DNA of 64,000 nt from contig JBMFWD010000012.1 of the NCBI GenBank assembly GCA_049965615.1, positions 1-64,000 of the forward strand. Reading direction: 5' to 3'. Source of the stretch: Acidobacterium sp049965615 (GTDB lineage Bacteria; Acidobacteriota; Terriglobia; Terriglobales; Acidobacteriaceae). The position numbers and the translations under genes were made by a program. A model generated the notes under the pieces. That model saw only the letters and a list, made by a program, of their open reading frames with translations, had not been told where the DNA came from and did no database searches. This document shows positions 7,660 to 14,686 of this stretch, one piece after another; position 1 is the stretch's first letter; each line of letters begins with the position of its first letter.

Positions 7660-8513
7660 ACAACGCGATTCTATCTTGCACGGGACTCGACAAGCCTGAA
7701 GGGTCTGTGGCGCGCGAGGTTGCGATCCGCATGGCGAACACCGCCGGCAGCGAGATCATTTGTCCGGTGCTGTTGAATCGTTCGCTGGCCCGCTACAAGA
7801 AGGTCCTCGCTGAGAATCTGCTGATCGTGGTCGATGGCTGCTCGACCCGATGCGCCAGCAAACTCGCGGAAAGTCTGGATCTCAAGATTGATCGGAAGGT
7901 TCTGATTGCCGACGCTCTGAAGTCTTCTGGTCTGACGCTGGAGTCCACGCTGAATCTGGGGGCGAATGGTCTGGCGCTGGCGAAAACAGTGGTGGATGGA
8001 CTGATGCAAAGTCTGACGGCTCCTGCTGTGTCAGTGACTCCAGGAGCATCATCCTTGGGTGAGTTTCCGCCGCCCGGGGAGTACCTGATCGTAACTCACG
8101 ACAAATTCGAGTTTCGTATTCCCGCCGTGGACTACTGGTTCAACGAAAACGATGTCTGGGTACGGCCTCTGGGGGATGTTGTGCGAGTAGGGATCTCCGA
8201 CTACATGCAGCAGAGCCTCACCGATATCAATTTTGTCGACCCGCCTGCAATAGGTCTCGCAGTTGAGCAGTTTGGTGAGTTGGGGACGCTTGAATCGTCC
8301 AAGGCGGTGTTTGAAGTTGTGGCTCCGGTTGCGGGCACGGTCGTAGCCGTGAATCCGGAAGTCGTTTCCAATCCAACGCTGATTAACGAAGACCCGTACG
8401 GAAAGGGTTGGATAGTGGAGTTGAAATTGGGCAATTGGCCCGAAGACCAAGAATTGCTCCTGAACCCGGACGCCTATGCCAAAACCGTGAAGCACAAAGC
8501 AGAAGAAGCGTGA
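7656..8513 (+). CDS. DGC-type zinc/cysteine domain fused to a GcvH-like lipoyl carrier domain
   Basis: This is a two-domain protein of 285 residues. Residues 1-110 carry SCTGLDKPEGSVAREVAIRM and VVDGCSTRCASKLAE, the pattern of the putative zinc-binding DGC family. Two more members follow in the same operon. Residues ~140-275 form a glycine-cleavage H-like lipoyl domain: NDVWVRPLGDVVRVGISDYM, then the lipoylation site ESSKAVFEVVAPVAGTV with its lysine, then NPTLINEDPYGKGWIVEL. H-like carriers without the glycine decarboxylase genes are known from sulfur-oxidising sHdr systems. The lipoate ligase at 9657 and E3 at 3347 fit as partners. The fusion itself is unusual. Confidence 0.85.
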   Translation: MNNAILSCTGLDKPEGSVAREVAIRMANTAGSEIICPVLLNRSLARYKKVLAENLLIVVDGCSTRCASKLAESLDLKIDRKVLIADALKSSGLTLESTLNLGANGLALAKTVVDGLMQSLTAPAVSVTPGASSLGEFPPPGEYLIVTHDKFEFRIPAVDYWFNENDVWVRPLGDVVRVGISDYMQQSLTDINFVDPPAIGLAVEQFGELGTLESSKAVFEVVAPVAGTVVAVNPEVVSNPTLINEDPYGKGWIVELKLGNWPEDQELLLNPDAYAKTVKHKAEEA

Positions 8514-8527
8514 GAGGAAACCGACGG

Positions 8528-8956
8528 ATGACACACGAATTGAAAGAAAGAGATGTATTGGTCATACCCTGCAGCGGGATCGGCAAGGTGCATGGGTTGA
8601 TCGGCCGCGAGGCCACGTACATGGTGACGGATGAAATGGCCTCCGAAAACACCGCCACGCTCTGCCTGGCGTTGCTGGTCAAAGGCGATCCGGAAGCGGT
8701 CGAGGCGGTCAAGAGCCATCGCTGCATCACCATCGACGGATGCGCGAAGGCCTGCGCCCAGAAGAACGTAGAGATGTCCGGAGGCCGCGTTGCCAAGGCG
8801 ATTCAAGTGGCTGAGGCGTTCCGCAACTTCCGCGGGGTCAAGCCAGGCACCGCGACTGCACTTACAGAAGACGGCTGGAAGATCACGCAGTCGATTGCCG
8901 ATAGCGTAAACTGCGAGGCCGCAAATTTACAGGAATTGGAGGGAGCGGCGCTATGA
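8528..8956 (+). CDS. putative zinc-binding DGC-domain protein
   Basis: The 142-residue protein has VIPCSGIGKVHGLIGREATY near the N-terminus, CLALLVKGD, and the family signature CITIDGCAKACAQKNVE around 70-85. The family is known only as small cysteine proteins thought to bind zinc or another metal. No enzyme activity is established. The same signature appears in the N-terminal domain of the preceding lipoyl carrier and in the next gene, whose start overlaps this stop (ATGA at 8953). Confidence 0.75.
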   Translation: MTHELKERDVLVIPCSGIGKVHGLIGREATYMVTDEMASENTATLCLALLVKGDPEAVEAVKSHRCITIDGCAKACAQKNVEMSGGRVAKAIQVAEAFRNFRGVKPGTATALTEDGWKITQSIADSVNCEAANLQELEGAAL

Positions 8957-9657
8957 GCACGAACGCAACCAAGGTCGGCATCATCTCGTGCAGCGGTGAG
9001 GCCCTTCCGGGCGGAAGCATTTCACGGCTTGCAACACGCAGAGTCCTGGAACTGCTGCGCCCGGATAGAACCGTGACGCTTTGCCTGCCGCTGTTTCTTG
9101 CCGGCAACGAAGGTGAGCGCAACTTTGCCAGGACCCATCCGACGATCACCGTTGATGGATGTGAGAAGCAGTGCGCCAAATGGGGCACGGAGAAGCACAG
9201 CGGACCGGTGAGCGTTTCGCTGGTTGTGCCTGAGATTTTGAAAAGCACGACCAGTGGCTGTCACTGCTCGACCCGTGTCTTGACAGAGGATGATACCGAG
9301 GCGGTGTGGGCCGTCGCCGAACGGATTGCGGCGGAAGTCGATTCGGTGCTGGCATCGTCTGCGCCGGACGGCACCGAAAACGTAGAGTCTGATGCAGGGC
9401 GGGCGCATTGCGCATGTTCCAGTCCGCTGCCGGGTGGGAAGCTCACGATCGGGAGTAAGACCGTCGATATCCCTGGGTTACCGCTGATCTTTGCACGGTA
9501 TGCCGAACAATCGGCGACAGCAAACGGCAACGAAGCAGCCGCGCTGCTGGATTTGGTGAAAATCTATCACCCAATTGCACCAGAAGAGCAGGACGCATAC
9601 AAGAGTGCACTTCTGGCCGAATATCGGAAGTTCGTGGGAATGCAGGCGGCAAAGTGA
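8953..9657 (+). CDS. DGC-domain protein with extra cysteine-containing C-terminal domain
   Basis: The protein has 234 residues. The first 100 match the preceding protein: ISCSGEALPGGSISRLATRR, CLPLFLAGNEGERNFAR, ITVDGCEKQCAKWGTE. A middle segment has GCHCSTRVLTEDD. The C-terminal ~75 residues begin HCACSSPLPGGKLTIGSKTV and continue DIPGLPLIFARYAEQS, ending in an amphipathic DAYKSALLAEYRKFVGM. This second domain recurs, to my recollection, in small proteins of thiol/metal redox operons, but no function is known. It starts within the stop of the previous gene and overlaps the lipoate ligase start, so expression is coupled. Confidence 0.68.
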   Translation: MSTNATKVGIISCSGEALPGGSISRLATRRVLELLRPDRTVTLCLPLFLAGNEGERNFARTHPTITVDGCEKQCAKWGTEKHSGPVSVSLVVPEILKSTTSGCHCSTRVLTEDDTEAVWAVAERIAAEVDSVLASSAPDGTENVESDAGRAHCACSSPLPGGKLTIGSKTVDIPGLPLIFARYAEQSATANGNEAAALLDLVKIYHPIAPEEQDAYKSALLAEYRKFVGMQAAK

Positions 9658-10406
9658 TGGACATCCTGTGCTGGTCGGCCCCAACCGTGGCGGAAAATAT
9701 CGCGTTCGATGAGAGTATGGCGCGTTCGGCCTTTTCCACGGGAAGGCGTCTGCTGCGCTTCTGGTGGGGAGGTCCGGCTGCTGTTGTGATGGGCTCAAAC
9801 GAGCGAGCCGAGCAGGCTGTGAACTTCGAAGCGTGCGCGCAGCTTGGCGTAGAGGTGCTCAAGCGGTGTACTGGCGGCGGCACAGTGCTCCAGACCGGCG
9901 GCGTACTGAACTATTCGCTGGTAACGCCCGCGCCGGATCGTCTCGACCTGATGGCTGGCTTTCGTCTGGGCACAGATCTGATCCGCGCTTTGCTTGAAGC
10001 CTTCGGCGTAACCGGCGTAGTACAGGGAACGTGCGATGTAGCGGTTGCGGGCCGGAAAATCTCTGGTAACGCGCAGGCAAGGCGCTGGAGATCTCTGCTT
10101 GTGCATGGAACCTTGCTGGTTGATTTTGATTTAGACCTAGCAGAGAAAGTTCTGCCGCATCCCCAGCGCGAACCCGAATACCGCAGAGCGCGCCGCCACC
10201 GCGACTTCCTTGTGACCCTGCGCGCGCTCGGCGTGAAGGCAGCTCGCGGAACCATCGAAGATGTGGCTGTTCAAACTGGCCGGCGGATTTTCGGCGCAGC
10301 TGACTCGACGCGCCCGGCGGAGGAAGTGCGCTTGGGCACGTTCCCGCCGACAAATTCGCAGACCAATCCTACAGCCATGCCGTTGACTGAATGGGGCGTG
10401 CAATGA
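9657..10406 (+). CDS. lplA: lipoate-protein ligase A family protein
   Basis: The protein has 249 residues with the LplA/LipB fold signatures. These are the N-terminal ENIAFDESMAR, the ligand loop KRCTGGGTVLQTGGVLNYSL around 66-85, and the catalytic lysine region CDVAVAGRKISGNAQARR. It should attach lipoate to a carrier lysine, most simply that of the H-like domain encoded two genes upstream. The ATG at 9657 is preferred over the GTG at 9654. The preceding stop overlaps it and the next gene starts at 10403 within this stop. No octanoyl transferase or lipoyl synthase is visible in the window, so free lipoate or host lipoyl synthesis must supply the cofactor. Confidence 0.88.
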   Translation: MDILCWSAPTVAENIAFDESMARSAFSTGRRLLRFWWGGPAAVVMGSNERAEQAVNFEACAQLGVEVLKRCTGGGTVLQTGGVLNYSLVTPAPDRLDLMAGFRLGTDLIRALLEAFGVTGVVQGTCDVAVAGRKISGNAQARRWRSLLVHGTLLVDFDLDLAEKVLPHPQREPEYRRARRHRDFLVTLRALGVKAARGTIEDVAVQTGRRIFGAADSTRPAEEVRLGTFPPTNSQTNPTAMPLTEWGVQ

Positions 10407-10912
10407 ACGCGAAGACATTTTTCAGGGCTGCATTACTGCTATTTGTTGCGGTGTGTATCTTCTATTTCGTCCGCGATCAAGTCGGTCAGAAACAGGCACA
10501 GATAGAGCAAAGCGCGGTCAAAACGGTCACTGCTTCTGCGCCAAACATCCTGGATGCAGGATCGTTTCCAGACAGCACACGCGTGGTCGCCTATTTCTTT
10601 CACGGGCATCGTCAATGTCCGTCCTGCCGTCATCTTGAGGCAGTTTCCGAGAGCGCCATCTCAGATGGATTCCCGGCCGCGATTAGAAGCGGCACGATTC
10701 AGTGGCAAGCCTTGGACATCGAAGACCCGGCCAATCGGCATTTCGCGTCGGAGTATCAAGTCTATTGGAGTTCGTTGGTTCTGGTGAAGGTCACGGCGGG
10801 CAAGCCTATCGCATACAAAAATCTGGAGCAGGCGTGGCAAATCCAGCAGGATGACAAGGCATTAAGAAGCTACGTTCAGGCGGAAGTGCGCGCCTACCTG
10901 GGAGCAAGTTGA
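10403..10912 (+). CDS. arsF: membrane-anchored thioredoxin-fold protein of the ArsF type
   Basis: The protein has 169 residues. An N-terminal hydrophobic segment (RAALLLFVAVCIFYFV) makes it exported and membrane-anchored. It then has a thioredoxin-like core with VVAYFFHGHRQCPSCRHLEA, where CPSC is the redox motif, and a beta strand QWQALDIEDPANRHFASEYQ. It is immediately followed by an ArsG-type permease, and an ArsE-like domain is fused to ArsM upstream. These match the arsEFG arrangement known from Shewanella, where the products reduce and export aromatic arsenicals. The specific ArsF assignment rests on context and general pattern. Confidence 0.68.
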   Translation: MNAKTFFRAALLLFVAVCIFYFVRDQVGQKQAQIEQSAVKTVTASAPNILDAGSFPDSTRVVAYFFHGHRQCPSCRHLEAVSESAISDGFPAAIRSGTIQWQALDIEDPANRHFASEYQVYWSSLVLVKVTAGKPIAYKNLEQAWQIQQDDKALRSYVQAEVRAYLGAS

Positions 10913-10913
10913 C

Positions 10914-11600
10914 ATGGCCACATTTTGGATTGGCGTTACCACTGCTGTGTGGCTCGGAATTCTGACTTCCATCAGCCCTTGCCCGCTAGCCACCAACATC
11001 GCTGCCGTTTCTTATGTTGCCAGATCTGTATCGCGCCCGGGATTCATGCTGATGAGCGGGTTGTTGTACTCCGTGGGAAGAGCAATTGCGTACGTGTTGA
11101 TTGCCGCTCTTCTGGTGAGCAGTTTACTCTCCATTCCGCAGTTGTCGATGTTTCTGCAGAAGTACGTCAACCAGTTGCTCGGGCCGATTCTTATCCTGGC
11201 GGGCATGTTCCTGGTCGGGCTCATGCATCTGCCGCAAATGGGCATCTCTGCCAGCTCCAGAATCAGTGAACGACTGGCAAAGAACTTCGGAGGGGCATTT
11301 CTGCTGGGCGCATTGTTCGCACTTTCTTTCTGCCCGATTTCTGCCGCGTTGTTCTTTGGCAGCCTGATTCCGCTCGCTACGTCCTCGCGATCTTCGATCC
11401 TTTTGCCGGCACTCTACGGACTCGGCACTGCGCTGCCCGTATTTGCCTTTGCTATACTCAGTGCCTCTGGAGCTGGCTCCATATCCAGAGTGTTTCACGG
11501 GCTGACTGCCGTTGAAGTGTGGGTGCGGAAATTTACAGGAGTTCTGTTCCTGCTTATCGGAATCTATCTGTCATGGAACTATCTCATCGTGAGAGGTTGA
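10914..11600 (+). CDS. arsG: ArsG/CcdA-like six-helix permease
   Basis: This is a polytopic membrane protein of 228 residues. It has about six helices and two conserved Cys-Pro elements: SISPCPLATNIAA in the first helix and LSFCPISAALFFGSL in the fourth. Each gives a half of the thiol pair used by the DsbD/CcdA superfamily. The CP-type sequence and its position right after the ArsF-like gene fit the ArsG family, described as an efflux permease for aromatic aminoarsenicals. A role passing reducing equivalents across the membrane, as in CcdA, remains possible. It ends the coupled operon that begins with arsR at 5536. Confidence 0.75.
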   Translation: MATFWIGVTTAVWLGILTSISPCPLATNIAAVSYVARSVSRPGFMLMSGLLYSVGRAIAYVLIAALLVSSLLSIPQLSMFLQKYVNQLLGPILILAGMFLVGLMHLPQMGISASSRISERLAKNFGGAFLLGALFALSFCPISAALFFGSLIPLATSSRSSILLPALYGLGTALPVFAFAILSASGAGSISRVFHGLTAVEVWVRKFTGVLFLLIGIYLSWNYLIVRG

Positions 11601-11707
11601 ACGAGTTGTTTGTGAAAAGTGATTTTTGTGTGTAACAATCCATGCGTCGAGTGGCTTTCTACTTATGAAGCAAATCGCACGCAAAACAATCAGAAGAGGA
11701 GAAGCAG

Positions 11708-12079
11708 ATGAATCCAGAGCAGAAACCAACGGTTGAGCAGGTTTTCGGCATGATGCGCAAGACGATGGGGTCGGTTCCATCGGCCATCGAGAAGGCGGTC
11801 GCGGTCGATGAAGGACTCTTATACGAGCATTTGCGTTCGCGCAGCTACGCCATGCCCGCCGAGGGTGCGCTCGACGAAGAGACACGCACGCTGGTGTATC
11901 TTGCCTCGGCGCTCGCAGCCAGCAGCAAGGCCTGCATTCAAGCGATGTCCAATAAAGCAAAGATGCAGGGCATCGCGCCGGACAAGGTTCTCGAAACCGT
12001 GCGCATTGTGCGCTTTGCGCTGGCAACGAAGATCCTCGGCGATGCGGAGCCGGTCTTCGAGGAGCTCCAGAAGAAATAG
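11708..12079 (+). CDS. carboxymuconolactone decarboxylase (CMD) family protein lacking the canonical CxxC
   Basis: The 123-residue helical protein has the CMD layout: VEQVFGMMRKTMGSVPSAIE, then EETRTLVYLASALAASSKAC and IQAMSNKAKMQGIAPDK. AhpD-type members have C-x-x-C followed by His at this helix. Here the run is SSKACIQAM, so the first cysteine and the histidine are replaced. It probably does not act as a peroxidase partner in the AhpD way. A close paralogue with the same changes is at 31590. Each lies next to an arsenic cluster and just before an exporter. The start has GGAGAAG upstream. Confidence 0.82.
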   Translation: MNPEQKPTVEQVFGMMRKTMGSVPSAIEKAVAVDEGLLYEHLRSRSYAMPAEGALDEETRTLVYLASALAASSKACIQAMSNKAKMQGIAPDKVLETVRIVRFALATKILGDAEPVFEELQKK

Positions 12080-12095
12080 GAAAGGCGTAGCGTTG

Positions 12096-12126
12096 GGATG
12101 ACACCTGGCTTTTGCAACGGTCATCC
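12096..12126. repeat. inverted repeat between the CMD gene and the exporter operon
   Basis: GGATGAC at 12096-12102 pairs with GTCATCC at 12120-12126 across a 17-base loop. There is no run of T after it, so it is a weak candidate for an intrinsic terminator. An operator for the exporter operon is equally possible. Confidence 0.3.
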
Positions 12127-12203
12127 GATGCTGCTGCCGGAAATGACGTGTATCGGTCAGTGCAACGAACATGCTTCCAGTCAACAGGGACCTTGAGGGT
12201 CTG

Positions 12204-13568
12204 ATGAGAAAACAAAATTCCATCCCGATGAGGTGCCGCTCCGTGGCGCTTGCCATGTTCCTGCTCGCGGCCTTCGGGTGTGTGGTTTTCCATGCGGCCT
12301 CCTCTGCGGCAGAGGACCTGCAAACAGCCTACAAACAGGCGGCTTCGACCTCTCCGGCGATTGCCCAGGCGCGTGCGCAATTGGATGCGGACCTGGCGGG
12401 CAAACCGCTGGCACGCGCGGCGCTGCTTCCGCACATCAATGCTGGCGCCAGCGGAGGTATGAATACCGGTCGCGTCACAGGCTTTGGCGCACAAACAATT
12501 TCCACGGGATATCATTCCGATGTCTTCAGCGCCAGCCTGACGGAATCCATCTTCAACGGTCAGGCGTTCACGGCGATGAAGCAGTCGGACAGCCGCATTC
12601 GCGCCAGCGAAGCGGCCCTGGCGTATGCGCAGCAAGCGGTCGCGCTGCAGGTGACGCAGGCCTACTTTGGCATTTTGCAGGCGCAGGCCAACCAGCGCGT
12701 AGCGCAACAGCAAATGGACTTGCTCGAAAGCATCGACAAGCAGACCCGAGCCAGCCTGCAGGTCGGCAGCGGAGACATTATCTCGGTGCAGGAAGTGCAG
12801 GCGCAACTGGACGCTGCGAAGGCTGACCTGATTGCGGCGAACAATGCCGTCATCGTGGCGAAGAACCAGTTGGAGCGTCTGACGCACCAGCCCGTAGGAA
12901 CCTTGGAGGACGTCACCACACTGCAACCGACAGGTCCGCAGCCGGACACCATCGGACCGTGGCTGGCAGCGGCGCTCAAGAACCAGCCGCTTTTGCAGCA
13001 GGCAAAGGCCACATTGAAAGTTTCTGAGCAACAGGTGCAGTATGCCAAGCGGGCACGCTGGCCCACATTGACGTTGAGCGGCATCGGCCAGCACGCTGCG
13101 GGAACGCTGATTCCGCCCGTGGCCATCGATCAGATCGGCGGCTCGCTGAACTTATCCATCCCCATTTACGAGGGTGGCGGCACACGCGCGGAGATTCATC
13201 AGGCCGAGGCGCTTTCGAAAGCCAGCCGCGCCAACCTCGCCAACGTTCAGGACCAGATCAAACTGGACACGCAAACCGCATTTCAAGATCTTCAGGACAG
13301 CGTCGCCCAGTTTCAGGCCGCGCAGCAATCGGTCTCATCCGCAAAAGTATCGATGGAAGGCACGCGGAAGGGGTATGAAATCGGCAGTCGCTCCATCATC
13401 GATCTGCTAACGGCAACCACCAACTACGCTGCTGCGCAGCGCAATTATTATCTGGCCCTATACACGCAACTGGTCGCGCGAACGCAACTGAAGGCGGCAG
13501 CGGGAGTATTGACGCCGGCGGACATCGACGCCATCAACACCCTGCTCGAAAGCAGTCCTTCAAAGTAG
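12204..13568 (+). CDS. TolC-family outer-membrane efflux channel
   Basis: The protein has ~454 residues from the ATG at 12204, which has GAGGG eight bases upstream. An ATG at 12171 lacks a ribosome site. A signal peptide (SVALAMFLLAAFGCVVFHAA) is followed by the mature repeat structure of OEP proteins: DLQTAYKQAASTSPAIAQAR, then LTESIFNGQAFTAMKQSDSR, then the second-repeat NLSIPIYEGGGTRAEIHQAE and SIIDLLTATTNYAAAQRNYY. It is the outer-membrane duct for the HlyD and ABC-2 genes directly downstream. Together these make a complete tripartite exporter. Confidence 0.9.
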   Translation: MRKQNSIPMRCRSVALAMFLLAAFGCVVFHAASSAAEDLQTAYKQAASTSPAIAQARAQLDADLAGKPLARAALLPHINAGASGGMNTGRVTGFGAQTISTGYHSDVFSASLTESIFNGQAFTAMKQSDSRIRASEAALAYAQQAVALQVTQAYFGILQAQANQRVAQQQMDLLESIDKQTRASLQVGSGDIISVQEVQAQLDAAKADLIAANNAVIVAKNQLERLTHQPVGTLEDVTTLQPTGPQPDTIGPWLAAALKNQPLLQQAKATLKVSEQQVQYAKRARWPTLTLSGIGQHAAGTLIPPVAIDQIGGSLNLSIPIYEGGGTRAEIHQAEALSKASRANLANVQDQIKLDTQTAFQDLQDSVAQFQAAQQSVSSAKVSMEGTRKGYEIGSRSIIDLLTATTNYAAAQRNYYLALYTQLVARTQLKAAAGVLTPADIDAINTLLESSPSK

Positions 13569-13599
13569 GCAGCACCGCTGTTTTGCTGGGAGAATAACC

Positions 13600-14685
13600 A
13601 TGATTTCGGTCAAGAAACGCGTTTCGATTCTGGCAATTCTGGTCCTGCTTCTTGTTGCAGGATTCTTTGGGTGGCGCTCGTTCCAAGGGAAACATGCTCC
13701 CAGCGATTTCATCACGCTCTATGGCAACGTCGATATTCGCCAGGTACAGCTTGCCTTCAATGACAGCGAGCGGATTGACAAGTTGCTGGTGGATGAAGGC
13801 AGCGCCATCCATGCGGGCCAGCTTGTCGCTCAACTCGTACAGCAGCGTTTCCAGGATGCGGTGGCGAAAGACCAGGCGACTATGGCGTCGCAGCAACAGG
13901 TAGTTGCGCGGCTCTTGGCCGGCAGCCGTCCGGAAGAGATTGCGCAAGCACGCGCGGATGTTGCCGCCGCGCAGGCAGATGTGGCGGCCGCACAGGCCAA
14001 TCTGACGAATGCCGGACTACGCTATCGCCGCCAGCAAATTCTGGCGAAGCAGCAGTATGTGTCCCTGCAGATTCGCGACGATGCCGAACGCTCCTACCTG
14101 GCGGCAAAGGCCGACCTGGCGGCAAAGAAGCAGGTGCTGGTGGCCAAAGAGCAAGCATTGCGGCTCGCCGTTATCGGCCCACGCAAGGAAGACATTGCAG
14201 CGGCACAGGCCACGCTCCAGGCCGACAAAGCGACTTTGGCCCTGGCGCAAAAAGAGCTGGCCGATACGCAGCTCTACGCTCCCGCCGATGGCGTGATTCA
14301 GGACCGCATTCTGGAGCCCGGCGATATGGCCACTCCGCAGACCCCAGTGTTTACCCTGGCCCTCGACAATCCAGTGTGGGTGCGCGCCTACTTGCCGGAG
14401 CCGCAAATGGGCAAGGTCGCGCTCGGAATGCGTGCATGGATAGAGTCGGACAGTTTCCCCGGGCAGCGATTTCGGGGTTGGATCGGCTTCATTTCTCCGG
14501 TGTCGGAATTTACGCCGAAGAACGTGGAAACCACCCAGCTGCGCTCGCAGCTTGTCTATCGCGTGCGTGTGTATGCCTGCAACCCGGACCATCGTCTGCG
14601 GCTTGGAATGCCGGCGACCGTCGTCATTCCGCTGAGTAACAACACTCCGCATTCAATCGACGCCCACCCGTGCGAGACAAACTGA
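13600..14685 (+). CDS. HlyD-type membrane fusion protein of an ABC-2 exporter
   Basis: The protein has 361 residues with one N-terminal membrane anchor (SILAILVLLLVAGFFGW). Next is the first half of a lipoyl/barrel-sandwich domain (RIDKLLVDEGSAIHAGQLVA), a long Ala/Gln-rich coiled coil (ADVAAAQADVAAAQANLTNA), and the second half ADTQLYAPADGVIQDRILEP with GDMATPQTPVF. A beta-barrel domain ends it. This is the YbhG/YhiI pattern. It bridges the TolC protein encoded upstream and the ABC-2 permeases downstream. The next gene starts one base after its stop. Confidence 0.9.
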   Translation: MISVKKRVSILAILVLLLVAGFFGWRSFQGKHAPSDFITLYGNVDIRQVQLAFNDSERIDKLLVDEGSAIHAGQLVAQLVQQRFQDAVAKDQATMASQQQVVARLLAGSRPEEIAQARADVAAAQADVAAAQANLTNAGLRYRRQQILAKQQYVSLQIRDDAERSYLAAKADLAAKKQVLVAKEQALRLAVIGPRKEDIAAAQATLQADKATLALAQKELADTQLYAPADGVIQDRILEPGDMATPQTPVFTLALDNPVWVRAYLPEPQMGKVALGMRAWIESDSFPGQRFRGWIGFISPVSEFTPKNVETTQLRSQLVYRVRVYACNPDHRLRLGMPATVVIPLSNNTPHSIDAHPCETN

Positions 14686-14686
14686 C

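Noticed and set aside
7372..8513. Reading the lipoyl protein and ferredoxin as part of a glycine-cleavage or sHdr sulfur-oxidation operon
   Set aside because: No P or T protein, no sHdrC1B1A/C2B2 subunits and no sulfur-oxidation genes are present. ArsR, ArsM and ArsG-type genes surround it.
11571..13094. 507-codon minus-strand frame opposite the CMD and TolC genes
   Set aside because: It is a shadow of two genes with strong family matches. It is Arg/Cys-rich with no domain.
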